Both the position numbers and the translations under genes were made by a program. From Seohaeicola saemankumensis (GTDB lineage: Bacteria > Pseudomonadota > Alphaproteobacteria > Rhodobacterales > Rhodobacteraceae): a stretch of DNA of 64,000 nucleotides. This document shows, piece after piece, positions 12,889-21,535 of this stretch. The notes beneath the pieces are model-generated. The model was not told the origin of the DNA, made no database searches, and worked only from the letters and a program-made list of their open reading frames with translations. The stretch is taken from positions 124,001-188,000 of the forward strand of contig NZ_JAIUZI010000008.1 of the NCBI RefSeq assembly GCF_020171285.1, given 5' to 3'. Position 1 is the stretch's first letter, and each line of letters begins with the position of its first letter.

Positions 12889-13083
12889 ATGATACACGCA
12901 TCTGGACGCCTGTCGCTGGTCGCGCTGATCCTGCTGGCGGCGGCCTGCGGTCCGAAACAGGGGGTGGGCTTTGATCACTACGAGGTGCACAGCCAATCGA
13001 ACCCCAAGCCGGTCGACGCGGACGCGGAATGGGAGAAGCTGAAGCGGGAGCGAGGGATCGTGACGCCGGTCGCGGTGGAGTGA
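12889..13083 (+). CDS. small lipoprotein of unknown function
   Basis: 64 residues from an ATG with a strong GGAGG site. A signal peptide with lipobox LAAAC (acylated Cys20) predicts an envelope lipoprotein; the next residues, GPKQG, do not show an Asp+2 retention signal. The mature part is only about 45 residues, charged, with the motif FDHYEVHSQSNPKP and a Trp-containing helix (DAEWEKLKRERG). It stands alone between a terminator and a convergent Fe-S scaffold gene. I do not recognise a named family. Confidence 0.75.
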   Translation: MIHASGRLSLVALILLAAACGPKQGVGFDHYEVHSQSNPKPVDADAEWEKLKRERGIVTPVAVE

Positions 13084-13114
13084 CACGCAGCGGTTGACGC
13101 TCAGCGGGTGATGG

Positions 13115-13567
13115 TCAGGCGCAATTGGCCTGTTCGGCCTTTTCCATCGCCTCGGCGGTCGCTTCGAGCACCAGCAGGATGGAGGCATGGCGGTTCTTGT
13201 AATCGCGCGCCGGCATCAGGACTTCGAGCCCGTCAAAGGGGGCGTCGGGGGCCGGGCCGTCCTGCTTCAGCATCTTCTTGAGCTGATCGCGGGCGGTTTC
13301 CACCTGTTCGCGGGTGGCGCCGATGATGGCGCTGCCCACCACCGAGGCCGAGGCCTGGCCCAAAGCGCAGGCTTTGACATCCTGGCCGAAATCGCTGATC
13401 CGGCCATCGGCGAGCTTGACGTCGACCGTTACGGTGGAGCCGCAGAGCGGCGAACGTTTCTTGACCGTGGCGTCCGGGTCGGTCAGCCGGTCCAGATGCG
13501 GGATGTCGGCGGCCAGCGCGAGAATGCGGGTCGAATAGAGTTTGATCAGGTCGCTGTCGCCGGACAT
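13115..13567 (-). CDS. IscU/NifU-like iron-sulfur cluster scaffold family protein
   Basis: 150 residues starting at MSGDSDLIKLYSTRIL, with AGAGGAAAA before the ATG. Three Cys lie at IscU-like spots: SPLCGSTVTV, KACALGQASASV and the C-terminal QANCA. The segment ISDFGQDVKACALGQASAS is the typical second block of the IscU/SufU fold. Such proteins hold nascent Fe-S clusters, although this alphaproteobacterial subgroup is poorly studied. No isc or suf genes are nearby. It is divergent from hisI with a short gap. Confidence 0.8.
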   Translation of the reverse strand: MSGDSDLIKLYSTRILALAADIPHLDRLTDPDATVKKRSPLCGSTVTVDVKLADGRISDFGQDVKACALGQASASVVGSAIIGATREQVETARDQLKKMLKQDGPAPDAPFDGLEVLMPARDYKNRHASILLVLEATAEAMEKAEQANCA

Positions 13568-13635
13568 GGGTTTTCCTCTTGCGTCGTTCCCCATACATAG
13601 GCGCGCAACGAGATGATGCAAAAGGTTTTCCGACG

Positions 13636-13995
13636 ATGTCCTTTGATCCTGCGACTTTGGTCTATAACGAAAGGGGCCTGATCCCCGCGATTGCCCAGTC
13701 CGAGGGGGACGGCGAGGTGCTGATGATGGCCTGGATGAACGCCGAGGCGGTTGCGCGCACGCTGGAGACCGGGCGGGTGACCTATTGGTCGCGCTCGCGC
13801 GCGGCGTTCTGGGTCAAGGGGGAAAGCTCGGGCCATGTGCAGGAGCTGGTCGATCTGCGGGTGGATTGCGACCGCGATTGCCTGCTGGTGGTGGTGCGCC
13901 AGACCGGACCGGCCTGCCACACCAACAGGCGCAGCTGTTTTTTCACGGCGGTGCGGGACGGGGCCGAGGTGGAGCTGATGGCGCCCGAGGCGTGA
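13636..13995 (+). CDS. hisI: phosphoribosyl-AMP cyclohydrolase HisI
   Basis: 119 residues, a stand-alone HisI without HisE fusion, as usual in alphaproteobacteria. It opens the purine ring of phosphoribosyl-AMP in histidine synthesis. Landmarks are MMAWMNAEAVARTLETG, the zinc/magnesium site VDCDRDCLLVVVRQTGPACHTNRRSCF with its Asp and Cys residues, and YWSRSRAAFWVKGE. The ATG at 13636 gives the family N-terminus MSFDPATLVYNERG. No other his genes are in the window. Confidence 0.95.
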   Translation: MSFDPATLVYNERGLIPAIAQSEGDGEVLMMAWMNAEAVARTLETGRVTYWSRSRAAFWVKGESSGHVQELVDLRVDCDRDCLLVVVRQTGPACHTNRRSCFFTAVRDGAEVELMAPEA

Positions 13996-14036
13996 ATGGC
14001 GCGTGCCGCGCCATGCCTTCGGCGAGGATATTTTTG
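13996..14036 (+). terminator. terminator-like hairpin plus GAGGATATTTTT motif after hisI
   Basis: A perfect 8-bp stem (ATGGCGCG/CGCGCCAT, 13996-14014) directly follows the hisI stop. It is followed by a mini hairpin GCCTTCGGC and then GAGGATATTTTTG. A GGAGTATTT(T)G variant recurs in the repeats near 41.9 and 44.2 kb. It lies between convergent hisI and gluQ; termination is inferred. Confidence 0.45.
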
Positions 14037-14053
14037 AACAGAAGAAGCCGGGG

Positions 14054-14896
14054 TCAGAGCCCGACGAGGCGGCGGATGTCCTGCGGGCTGGCGCCGTCGG
14101 CACGGTAGGTGGCGATGGCGCGGGCGTCGTCGCGTTTGGCCAGCCGTTTGCCGGCCTCGTCGCGGATCAGCCGGTGGTGATGATAGCGGGGGGTGGGCAG
14201 GCCCAGCAGCGATTGCAGCAGCACGTGGATGCGGGTGGCGTCGAACAGGTCTTCGCCGCGAATGACATGGGTGACGGCGCTGGCGGCGTCGTCGGCGACC
14301 ACGGAGAGGTGATAGGAGGCCGCCATGGCGCGGCGGGACAGGATGACGTCACCGACGGTGGCGGTCATGTCGTCGGCCGAGAGCCTGTGCGTGCCGGCGT
14401 GCCGGGGCCCGGTTTCGGTGAACTGCGCGGGCAGGGCGCGGGGGCAGGCGGCGGCCATGTTCAGCCGGGTGCAGGTCGCGGCGGAGTCGGCCAGGGCGAG
14501 GGGGCGGCAGGTGCCGGGGTAGATCCGGCCATCGGGACCGAAGGCGGGCACGCCCTCTTGCGGGGCGGCGGCGGCGGTTTCGAGATCGCGGCGGGTGCAT
14601 TGGCATTCGAAGGTCAGGCCCATGGCGCGCAGGGTGTCGAGCACGCGGGCGTAATCGGCGAAATGGTCGGACTGGCGCCGCACCGGGCCGTCCCATGTCA
14701 GCCCGAGCCAGGCGAGATCGTCGTAGATCTGCTGTTCCCAGTGCGGCCGGCTGCGGGACTGGTCGAGATCGTCGATGCGCAGCAGGAAGCGGCCGCCATT
14801 GTCGCGGGCCATGTCATGGGCCAGCAGGGCGGAATAGGCGTGTCCGAGATGCAGTGGGCCGGTCGGGGACGGGGCAAATCGTGTCGTGAATGTCAC
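14054..14896 (-). CDS. gluQ: glutamyl-Q tRNA(Asp) synthetase GluQ
   Basis: 280 residues, equal to the catalytic core of glutamyl-tRNA synthetase without an anticodon-binding domain, which separates GluQ from GltX. It glutamylates queuosine on tRNA-Asp. Class I signatures are RFAPSPTGPLHLGHAYSAL (HIGH motif as HLGH) and KRLAKRDDARAI (KMSKS region). A CQC...C pattern (FECQCTRRDLE) suggests the GluQ zinc site. It overlaps the upstream methyltransferase by 4 bp, so the two are translationally coupled. Confidence 0.93.
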   Translation of the reverse strand: MTFTTRFAPSPTGPLHLGHAYSALLAHDMARDNGGRFLLRIDDLDQSRSRPHWEQQIYDDLAWLGLTWDGPVRRQSDHFADYARVLDTLRAMGLTFECQCTRRDLETAAAAPQEGVPAFGPDGRIYPGTCRPLALADSAATCTRLNMAAACPRALPAQFTETGPRHAGTHRLSADDMTATVGDVILSRRAMAASYHLSVVADDAASAVTHVIRGEDLFDATRIHVLLQSLLGLPTPRYHHHRLIRDEAGKRLAKRDDARAIATYRADGASPQDIRRLVGL

Positions 14897-15507
14897 GTTT
14901 TTTCAACAATATAGACGCAGGAATTCAGGTTCATGCCGGTCAGGTGCGGGCCGTAGTCCCGGAACCGTTCGCGGGCGCGGCCGCTGTCGGTCCATTCGGC
15001 GAGCTTTGCCACGTTGGCGGGGTCCTGCAGGGCGTGATCGTTGAAGGAGAACACCAGCAGCCCGCCGGCGGCGAGCCCCTCCATCAGCGTGTCGAAGACC
15101 GAGATCGGCGCGGCGCCGGCGCCGATCACCCCGATCGCGGCGATGGCGGCATAGGTGCCGGGCGCGTGGCGCAGCGGCTGGTCCGCCTCGATCCGGGTCA
15201 GATCGCGATAGACGCCCTTGGCGCGGGCGCCCTCGAGCATCTCGGCGGAGAGATCGACCCCATCGAGCGTGGTGAACCCCGCCAGCGCCAGGGCCAGGCC
15301 GGACAGGCCGGTGCCGCAGCCGAAATCGAGGATCGGTTGCGTCGGGTCGGACATATGGGCGCGCAGGGCCTCGGCGCAGCGGCCGGGTGTGACATAGCCC
15401 TGGGCGCTTATCTCGGCGTCGTAGGAGGCCGACCATGCGTCATAGAGGGCGCGGGTTTCAGCGGCGGTCCGGGCAGCGTAGACGCGGTCGAGAAAGGTGT
15501 CGCTCAT
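14893..15507 (-). CDS. class I SAM-dependent methyltransferase
   Basis: 204 residues of a Rossmann methyltransferase. Motif I is ILDFGCGTGLSGLALA (about residues 59-74), followed by an acidic strand end (DGVDLSAEMLEGARAKG). The N-terminal ALYDAWSASYDAEIS helix is typical of Williams-Beuren/TehB-like small-molecule methyltransferases. The substrate is unknown. Overlap with gluQ suggests co-expression, but no functional link is evident. Confidence 0.85.
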   Translation of the reverse strand: MSDTFLDRVYAARTAAETRALYDAWSASYDAEISAQGYVTPGRCAEALRAHMSDPTQPILDFGCGTGLSGLALALAGFTTLDGVDLSAEMLEGARAKGVYRDLTRIEADQPLRHAPGTYAAIAAIGVIGAGAAPISVFDTLMEGLAAGGLLVFSFNDHALQDPANVAKLAEWTDSGRARERFRDYGPHLTGMNLNSCVYIVEKT

Positions 15508-15529
15508 GTCCGCAGCCTAGGCGTTGGGA

Positions 15530-16885
15530 TCAGGCCGCGTCCAGCACCGATTGCCGCAGCCATGCCTGCCAGTCCGCCTTGGCCCGGTCGGTATAGGCCT
15601 TGTAGCGGTCCTTGCGCCCGCGCCGGCCGCCGCGCAGCCCCTCGACCGGGGGAAAGAGGCCGAAGTTGACGTTCATCGGCTGGAACGTCCTGGCCTCGGC
15701 TCCGCCCGAGATATGGGTGATCAGCGCACCGGTGGCGGTGGTGTTCGGCGGCGTCGCCAGCGGCTGGCCGAGGAGTTCGGCGGCGGCCATGCGGCCGGCG
15801 AGCAGCCCCATGGCGGCGCTTTCGACGTAGCCCTCGACGCCGGTGATCTGGCCGGCAAAGCGGATGTTGGGGCGGGAGCGCAGGCGCATCGAGGCATCCA
15901 GCAGGGTCGGCGAGTTCAGGAAGGTATTGCGGTGGATGCCGCCCAGCCGGGCAAAGCGCGCGTCCTGCAGGCCGGGGATCATCCGGAACACGTCCGTCTG
16001 CGCGCCGTATTTCATTTTTGTCTGGAATCCGACGATGTTATAGAGCGTTCCTAAGGCGTTGTCGCGGCGCAGTTGCACCACGGCGTGGGCCTTCACCTCG
16101 GGCTGGTGCGGGTTGGTCAGGCCGACCGGTTTCATCGGGCCGTGGCGCAGGGTTTCGCGGCCGCGTTCGGCCATCACCTCGATCGGCAGGCAGCCGTCGA
16201 AATAGCCGGCGGTCTCGCCCTCGTGGAACTCGGTCTTGTCAGCGGCCAGCAGCGCGTCGATGAAGGCCTCGTACCGGTCGCGATCCATCGGGCAGTTGAT
16301 ATAGGCGGTGCGCTCTTCCTCGGTCTCGCCCTTGTCATAGCGCGATTGCAGCCAGGCCTGATCCATGTCGATGCTTTCGGCATAGACGATGGGGGCGATG
16401 GCATCAAAAAACGCCAGCGCCTCGGCCCCGGTTTCGGCCTGAATCGCCTGCCCCAGCGCGGGTGAGGTCAGCGGGCCGGTGGCAAAGATCCACTGGCCCT
16501 GGTCGGGCAGGTGGTCGATTTCCTCGTAGCTGACCGAGATGCGGGGATGCGATGTCAGCTGCGCGGTGACGGTTTCGGCAAAGGGGTCGCGGTCAACGGC
16601 CAGCGCGCCGCCGGCAGGCAGGCGGTGGCGGTCGGCGGTGGCCATGATCAACCCGTTTGCGGCGCGCATTTCCCAATGCAGCAGGCCGACGGCGTTTTGT
16701 TCGTCATCGTCGGAACGGAACGAGTTGGAGCAGACCATTTCGCCCAGGTTGCCGGTCTTGTGGGCAAAGGTTTCGACCTTGGGGCGCATTTCGTGGATCA
16801 CCACGTCCACGCCCATGTGCGCGGCCTGCCAGGCGGCCTCGGACCCGGCCATGCCGCCGCCAACGATATGAAGTGTCTGTGTCAT
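15530..16885 (-). CDS. trmFO: methylenetetrahydrofolate--tRNA-(uracil-5-)-methyltransferase TrmFO
   Basis: 451 residues, the family length. TrmFO makes ribothymidine 54 in the tRNA T-loop using methylene-THF and FAD. The FAD-binding motif [15 protein letters not shown] is at the N-terminus, then [29 protein letters not shown] in two family blocks, and near the C-terminus INGxxH-like [12 protein letters not shown] chose the ATG at 16885 ([11 protein letters not shown]); an ATG at 16897 would add four residues. The 275 bp upstream contain a long inverted repeat. Confidence 0.95.
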   Translation of the reverse strand: MTQTLHIVGGGMAGSEAAWQAAHMGVDVVIHEMRPKVETFAHKTGNLGEMVCSNSFRSDDDEQNAVGLLHWEMRAANGLIMATADRHRLPAGGALAVDRDPFAETVTAQLTSHPRISVSYEEIDHLPDQGQWIFATGPLTSPALGQAIQAETGAEALAFFDAIAPIVYAESIDMDQAWLQSRYDKGETEEERTAYINCPMDRDRYEAFIDALLAADKTEFHEGETAGYFDGCLPIEVMAERGRETLRHGPMKPVGLTNPHQPEVKAHAVVQLRRDNALGTLYNIVGFQTKMKYGAQTDVFRMIPGLQDARFARLGGIHRNTFLNSPTLLDASMRLRSRPNIRFAGQITGVEGYVESAAMGLLAGRMAAAELLGQPLATPPNTTATGALITHISGGAEARTFQPMNVNFGLFPPVEGLRGGRRGRKDRYKAYTDRAKADWQAWLRQSVLDAA

Positions 16886-16987
16886 GGGCTGCCACATAGG
16901 GCAGCCGGGGCCATCGCGCAACGGCTGTTGCCGCCGGCGGGGCGGCGAAATCAGCAGCGGTTTCTGTCGGGATGGTGTGGCGCGGGC

Positions 16988-17071
16988 TTTTTGGGGTCGC
17001 CGCTGCGGGAATGTCGAACCGGGGAGAGAGACCCGGTCTGGAGGGACCTTCCGCCGACGGCGACCCAAAAA
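16988..17071. repeat. long inverted repeat in the 5' region of trmFO
   Basis: The arms TTTTTGGGGTCGCCG (16988-17002) and CGGCGACCCAAAAA (17058-17071) are near-perfect complements. Between them is a second hairpin (CCGGG 17019-17023 with CCCGG 17032-17036). The whole could fold into one branched RNA hairpin of about 84 nt on either strand. I see no gene in the 16886-17161 gap. It could be a dispersed repeat, a small RNA, or a terminator of the enoyl-CoA hydratase transcript. Confidence 0.5.
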
Positions 17072-17161
17072 CGCTTTACGTGCCCAAGCTTTGCCATAGT
17101 GTTGCCTACATTAAAAGGCGCATTTTAGAAACAATCCTGCGGATTTCCTGAAACGATCCCG

Positions 17162-17947
17162 CTATTGCTGCCAATCGGGGTCGCGTTTCTCGATAAAGGC
17201 CGCGATTCCCTCGGTTGTGTCGCGGTACAGCATGTTTTCGACCATGATATCGCCGGTATAGGCGTAGGCCTGATCCAGGGGCATGTCCATCTGGGTATAA
17301 AAGGCCTTTTTGCCGATCTTGACCGCCGCGCCCAGTTTCGCGGCCAGCGTTTCGGCCAGTTGCCGGGTGGCGGTTTCCAGCTCTGCTTCGGGGACGGCAT
17401 GGTTGATCAGGCCGAGCGCCTCGGCGCGGGCGGCGTCGATGAACTGGCCGGTGGTCAGCATCTCGAACGCCTGTTTGCGCGGGATGTTCCGGGTCAGGGC
17501 CACCATCGGGGTAGAGCAGAACAGCCCGATGTTGACGCCGTTGACGCCGAACCGGGTGCCTTCGGCCGCCACGGCCAGATCGCAGGAGGCGACCAGCTGG
17601 CAGCCGGCGGCGGTGGCAATGCCGTGCGTCTGGGCGATGACCGGCTGGGGCAGGGCGCGAATCGACTGCATCATGCGGGCGCAGCGGTCGAACAGATCCT
17701 TGAAATAGGCCTTGCCGCCATCGGGCGCCTGGCGGCCGGCGGTCATCTGTTTCAGGTCGTGGCCGGCGCAGAACGCCTTGCCCGCGCCGGACAGGATCAC
17801 GACGCGGATGCTGGTGTCGCTTTGCAGCGCGTCGAACTGGTCCTGCAGCGCCGCGATCATTTCATCCGACAGCGCGTTCAGCCGCTCGGGCGCGGTCATG
17901 CGCAGATGCGCGATGGCGCCGGTGTCGTGACGTTCCAGAATTGTCAT
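17162..17947 (-). CDS. enoyl-CoA hydratase/isomerase family protein
   Basis: 261 residues of the crotonase fold. Residues forming the oxyanion hole are expected in SGAGKAFCAGHDLKQM and in GIATAAGCQLVASCDLAVA. Crotonase catalytic Glu positions are not obvious (the second loop reads GVNGVNIGLFCSTPMVALTRNI), so the exact reaction is open: hydratase, isomerase or related. The start at 17947 has GGAGG 5 nt upstream; an ATG at 17959 would add MEGK. It is divergent from a hot-dog thioesterase-like gene, suggesting CoA-ester metabolism. Confidence 0.85.
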   Translation of the reverse strand: MTILERHDTGAIAHLRMTAPERLNALSDEMIAALQDQFDALQSDTSIRVVILSGAGKAFCAGHDLKQMTAGRQAPDGGKAYFKDLFDRCARMMQSIRALPQPVIAQTHGIATAAGCQLVASCDLAVAAEGTRFGVNGVNIGLFCSTPMVALTRNIPRKQAFEMLTTGQFIDAARAEALGLINHAVPEAELETATRQLAETLAAKLGAAVKIGKKAFYTQMDMPLDQAYAYTGDIMVENMLYRDTTEGIAAFIEKRDPDWQQ

Positions 17948-18005
17948 CTTGCCCTCCAACCTGTCTGTGCGGCAACTCTAGGCACAACAGAGGGAGAGGA
18001 AAAGC

Positions 18006-18434
18006 ATGTCACTTGTGCTCAACAAGACCGAATTGGCCGATTACCTGGCCGAGGTGTTCCCGCAGATCCGCAGTGACTATGCGATCGACGACCTGACCGA
18101 AGAGACGATCACAATGCGGTTGAAGGTCGAGGACCGGCATCTGCGGCCCGGCGGTACGGTGTCCGGGCCGTCGATGTTCGCGCTGGCGGATGTGTCGGTC
18201 TATGCGATGGTGCTGGCGCGGATCGGGCGGCAGGCGCTGGCGGTAACGACCAATTGTTCGCTGGATTTCATGCGCAAACCGGCGTCGGGGGCGGATCTGA
18301 TCGGGCGCTGCACGCTGCTCAAGCTGGGCCGGGCGCTGGCCGTGGGCGATGTGCTGATGTATTCAGAGGGATCCGACAAGCCGGTGGCGCGGGCGACGAT
18401 GACCTATTCGATCCCGCCCAGGCCAGTGGGTTAG
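18006..18434 (+). CDS. PaaI-type hot-dog thioesterase
   Basis: 142 residues of a single hot-dog fold. LRPGGTVSGPSMFALADVSVYAMVL is the PaaI-like helix segment with an acidic residue, and TTNCSLDFMRKPASGADLIG is the next strand block typical of acyl-CoA thioesterases. The substrate is probably a medium or aromatic acyl-CoA. It is divergent from the enoyl-CoA hydratase gene with a short shared gap, so co-regulation is plausible. AGAGGAAAAGC precedes the ATG. Confidence 0.85.
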   Translation: MSLVLNKTELADYLAEVFPQIRSDYAIDDLTEETITMRLKVEDRHLRPGGTVSGPSMFALADVSVYAMVLARIGRQALAVTTNCSLDFMRKPASGADLIGRCTLLKLGRALAVGDVLMYSEGSDKPVARATMTYSIPPRPVG

Positions 18435-18514
18435 TACAAAGCGGCCGGTACAAAAAAGGCCGGAGCAGGGCTCCGGCCAGGAAGAGGTCCGGCGTACCGG
18501 ACGGGGATTGCGGT

Positions 18515-18742
18515 TCAGCCCAGCCAGAACGGGCGCGCGGCCTCCTTGTACGCCTGGGCTGGCGTGACGCCGATATCTTCGAGCAGGTGTTTGTCGAGAT
18601 GTTTCAGCGAATTGCGGGTTCGGTGGCGGGTATCCCAGGTGGTGACGACGCGTGCAAAGCCGATCGCCAGCGCGGCGACCAACGGCAACCGGGGGGCGGC
18701 CATCAACTGCGACAGGGACTGGTTTTGCAGGGTACGTGTCAT
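18515..18742 (-). CDS. DUF1127 domain small protein
   Basis: 75 residues with the family C-terminus: an arginine-containing helix (TWDTRHRTRNSLKHLDKHLLEDIGVT). DUF1127 proteins are short, basic and common in alphaproteobacteria; some act in RNA turnover or in phosphate and stress responses. An AAGGA site precedes the ATG at 18742. It is divergent from the MocR regulator gene, and the 97-bp gap carries two operator-like repeats, so it is a likely target of that regulator. Confidence 0.85.
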   Translation of the reverse strand: MTRTLQNQSLSQLMAAPRLPLVAALAIGFARVVTTWDTRHRTRNSLKHLDKHLLEDIGVTPAQAYKEAARPFWLG

Positions 18743-18757
18743 CGTGGGATCCTTTCC

Positions 18758-18778
18758 GATTGTATTGACACAATTTGG
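18758..18778. promoter_or_regulatory. operator-like repeat 1 (ATTGT-N6-ACAAT)
   Basis: The site contains ATTGT (18759-18763) and ACAAT (18770-18774) and is nearly identical to a second copy 75 bp away at 18833-18854. MocR regulators commonly bind paired sites in divergent gaps. Confidence 0.55.
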
Positions 18779-18832
18779 TGATCTTGTAATGATTGTTTGA
18801 TACATTGCGGGCGACACAAAGATCAAAGGAAA

Positions 18833-18854
18833 GATTGTAATGGATACAATTTGG
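18833..18854. promoter_or_regulatory. operator-like repeat 2 overlapping the MocR start codon (ATTGTA-N5-TACAAT)
   Basis: A perfect 6-bp inverted repeat (18834-18839 and 18845-18850) spans the ATG at 18840. Compared with repeat 1 it differs only in the central few bases. Occupancy would block the regulator's own transcription, so autorepression is the simplest reading. Confidence 0.55.
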
Positions 18855-20246
18855 CCGGAGACCCTGCCGAAATCCGCGGGGCCCAAGTATCGGGCGGTGT
18901 CGGACACCATCCGCCGGGCGGTCGAGTCCGGCCAGTTGGAGGTCGGGGCGCGGTTGCCGCCGGTGCGCGAGCTGGCCTATCGGCTGGGCATCACGCCGGG
19001 CACGGTGGCGCGGGCCTATTCGGTGCTGACGGACGAAGGGGTGCTGCAGGCGGAAGTGGGCCGGGGCACCTATGTCGCTGCGCCCGAAGCGGAGGAAGGG
19101 TTTCCGCTGGTGGCCGACGTGATCCCGCATGGGTCAGAGGGCGGCGACGGCTATCACGTCAACCTCTTTGCCCCCCATCTGCCTGAGATCGGGCAGGCCA
19201 GGCTGATCCGCAAGCTGTTGATGGAGGTGGCGCAGGACCCGCCTTCGGGGCTGATGCATTATCCCAGCGTGGTGGCCGAGCGTCCGCTGCGCGCGGCGGC
19301 GGCCCAGTGGCTGCAGGGGGTTTTGATCGGCGCGGTGCGGGAACAGGACGTGGTTCTGGCCAATGGCGGCCAGAACGCCGTGGTGCTGATCCTGCAGGCG
19401 GTGCTGAAGGGGCGGCGTCCGACGGTTCTGGTAGAGGAACTGGCCTATCCGGGGTTTCGCCGCGCGGCAGAGCTGTTGCGGGCCGACGTGGTGCCGGTGG
19501 CGATGGACGAACACGGGCTGATCCCCGAGGCGCTGGAGGCGGCGGCGCGCGGCCATGACGCGCAGATCCTCTGCACCTCGCCCGAGGCGCATAATCCGAC
19601 GCTGCTCGCTACGCAGGAACCGCGCCGCCGGGCGCTGGTCGAGGCGGCGCGGCGCGCCGATCTGCAGATCCTCGAGGACAACTGCTATGTCAGCGGGGCG
19701 CATGTGGCGCCGAGCTATCGCGTGCTGGCGCCGGAGCGGACGTGGTACGTATCGTCGATCTCGAAAAGCGTTTCACCGTCGTTGCGGCTGGGGTTCGGGC
19801 TGGCGCCGCCGGGGCAGACCGGGCGGCTGCGGCGGGTGGCCGAGCAGAGCTTTTTCGGGCTGGCGACACCGATTTCGGATCTCGCGGCCAAGCTGCTGGC
19901 GCATCCCGATCTTGCGGCGCTGGAACATACCATGCTGCAACGTGTTGGCGAATATGTGCAGATCGCGGTGAATACGCTGGGGGTTTATGATCTGGCGTGG
20001 CGCGCCGATCTGCCGTTCCTGTGGCTGACCCTGCCCGAGGGCTGGCGGGCCGGCGCGTTTTGCCAGGCTGCCGAGGCCCGTGGGGTGCGGGTGCGCTCGT
20101 CTGAGGATTTCACCGTGCGCAGCGGGCGCGCGCCGCATGCGGTACGGATGGCGGTCAACGCCGGGGTCAGCCTGGCCACCTTTGAAAGCGCGATGACCCG
20201 CCTGCGCGACCTGCTGGACAACCCGCCGGAGCAGATCAGCGTCTGA
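18840..20246 (+). CDS. MocR-type regulator (GntR winged helix fused to class I aminotransferase domain)
   Basis: 468 residues. An N-terminal GntR winged helix (about 15-85: KYRAVSDTIRRAVESGQLEVG, LPPVRELAYRLGITPGTVARAY) is followed by a PLP aminotransferase fold. The PLP Lys is most likely in SSISKSVSPSLRLGFG, and the phosphate/ring contacts in ILEDNCYV. MocR proteins sense amino acids, amines or vitamin B6 forms through the aminotransferase domain. The ligand is unknown. It is divergent from the DUF1127 gene with paired operators, one covering its start codon. Confidence 0.92.
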   Translation: MDTIWPETLPKSAGPKYRAVSDTIRRAVESGQLEVGARLPPVRELAYRLGITPGTVARAYSVLTDEGVLQAEVGRGTYVAAPEAEEGFPLVADVIPHGSEGGDGYHVNLFAPHLPEIGQARLIRKLLMEVAQDPPSGLMHYPSVVAERPLRAAAAQWLQGVLIGAVREQDVVLANGGQNAVVLILQAVLKGRRPTVLVEELAYPGFRRAAELLRADVVPVAMDEHGLIPEALEAAARGHDAQILCTSPEAHNPTLLATQEPRRRALVEAARRADLQILEDNCYVSGAHVAPSYRVLAPERTWYVSSISKSVSPSLRLGFGLAPPGQTGRLRRVAEQSFFGLATPISDLAAKLLAHPDLAALEHTMLQRVGEYVQIAVNTLGVYDLAWRADLPFLWLTLPEGWRAGAFCQAAEARGVRVRSSEDFTVRSGRAPHAVRMAVNAGVSLATFESAMTRLRDLLDNPPEQISV

Positions 20247-20316
20247 AGTTGTGGGGTAAAATAATACCTTTATTTTAAAGCGCTGAAATACAATGATTAT
20301 TTGGCGTTTTGGGCTG

Positions 20317-20345
20317 TTGACTGGCGGATCGGCTTTCCATATACC
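20317..20345 (+). promoter_or_regulatory. sigma-70 type promoter of rplM-rpsI
   Basis: TTGACT (20317-20322) and TATACC (20340-20345) are separated by 17 bp, close to the consensus. Transcription would begin about 55 nt before the rplM ATG. Confidence 0.65.
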
Positions 20346-20408
20346 CCGTCCATCGAATTTGGGCGGGCGCGTTATGTCTCCGTCTCTCTGTCAAACAGGA
20401 CCGACACC

Positions 20409-20867
20409 ATGAAAACCTTTTCTGCAACGCCTGCAGAGATCGAGAAAAGCTGGATCCTGATCGACGCCGAGGGCGTCGTTCTGGGCCGTCTCGCATCGAT
20501 CATCGCCATGCGCCTGCGTGGCAAGCACAAGCCGTCGTTCACGCCGCATATGGACATGGGCGACAATGTCATCGTGATCAACGCCGACAAGGTGCAGATG
20601 ACCGGCAAGAAGCGCGACGAGCACTTCTACTGGCACACCGGCCACCCCGGCGGGATCAAGTCGCGCACCAAGCAGCAGATCCTTGAGGGCGCGCACCCCG
20701 AGCGCGTGGTCTTTCAGGCCGTCAAGCGCATGCTGCCGGGCAACCGCCTGAGCCGCAAGCAGATGACCAACCTGCGCATCTATGCCGGCGATCAGCACCC
20801 CCATGAGGCGCAATCGCCCGAAGTTCTGGACGTGAAGTCCATGAACAAGAAAAACACCCGGAGCTGA
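20409..20867 (+). CDS. rplM: 50S ribosomal protein L13
   Basis: 152 residues. Conserved L13 blocks are [57 protein letters not shown] and [16 protein letters not shown]13 is an early-assembly protein of the large subunit. The start is the ATG giving [15 protein letters not shown] after an AGGACC site. It is followed by rpsI after 5 bp, the conserved pair. Confidence 0.98.
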   Translation: MKTFSATPAEIEKSWILIDAEGVVLGRLASIIAMRLRGKHKPSFTPHMDMGDNVIVINADKVQMTGKKRDEHFYWHTGHPGGIKSRTKQQILEGAHPERVVFQAVKRMLPGNRLSRKQMTNLRIYAGDQHPHEAQSPEVLDVKSMNKKNTRS

Positions 20868-20872
20868 ACCAG

Positions 20873-21358
20873 ATGGCTGATCAGATCAACACGCTCGAAG
20901 AGCTGAGCGCCGTCGCAGGCGTTGAAATCGTGGCCGAAGAGGTCATCACGCGCGAGCCCGTGCGCGATGAGCTGGGCCGTTCCTATGCCACCGGCAAGCG
21001 GAAGGACGCGGTCGCCCGTGTCTGGATCCGTCCCGGTTCCGGCAAGGTTACCGTCAACGGTCGTGACCAGGACGTCTATTTTGCCCGCCCGGTGCTGCAG
21101 ATGATCCTGCGCCAGCCGTTCCAGGTGGCCGGTGTCGATGGCGAATTCGACGTGACCGCCACCGTCAAGGGCGGCGGCCTGTCCGGTCAGGCCGGCGCGG
21201 TCAAGCACGGCATCTCGAAAGCGCTGCAACTGTACGATCCGTCGCTGCGCGGCGCGCTGAAAGCCGCCGGTTTCCTGACCCGCGACAGCCGCGTCGTGGA
21301 ACGGAAGAAATACGGCAAGGCCAAGGCCCGCAAGAGCTTCCAGTTCTCCAAGCGTTAA
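20873..21358 (+). CDS. rpsI: 30S ribosomal protein S9
   Basis: 161 residues. An alphaproteobacterial N-terminal extension of about 35 residues precedes the core, which starts at [16 protein letters not shown]. The C-terminus [22 protein letters not shown] ends in the SKR tail that reaches the P-site tRNA. It is co-transcribed with rplM and followed by a strong terminator. Confidence 0.98.
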   Translation: MADQINTLEELSAVAGVEIVAEEVITREPVRDELGRSYATGKRKDAVARVWIRPGSGKVTVNGRDQDVYFARPVLQMILRQPFQVAGVDGEFDVTATVKGGGLSGQAGAVKHGISKALQLYDPSLRGALKAAGFLTRDSRVVERKKYGKAKARKSFQFSKR

Positions 21359-21381
21359 GAGCTGGATTTCAGAAATTGTCG

Positions 21382-21413
21382 AAAAGGGCCGTGCGGTTGC
21401 GCGGCCCTTTTTG
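21382..21413 (+). terminator. Rho-independent terminator of rplM-rpsI
   Basis: The stem AGGGCCGTGC/GCGCGGCCCT with a GGTT loop is followed by a T-rich tract, 24 bp after the rpsI stop. Confidence 0.85.
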
Positions 21414-21535
21414 TTTGGGGTCCTGCAAGCGGTGGGCGCGCGTTCCCCCGCCGAAGCGGCGCGGATCGCTTGTGACGGGCGGCGGTTCTGTGTAACCAGT
21501 TCGGACACCGAACCTGAGACCGGACTGGACAGAAA

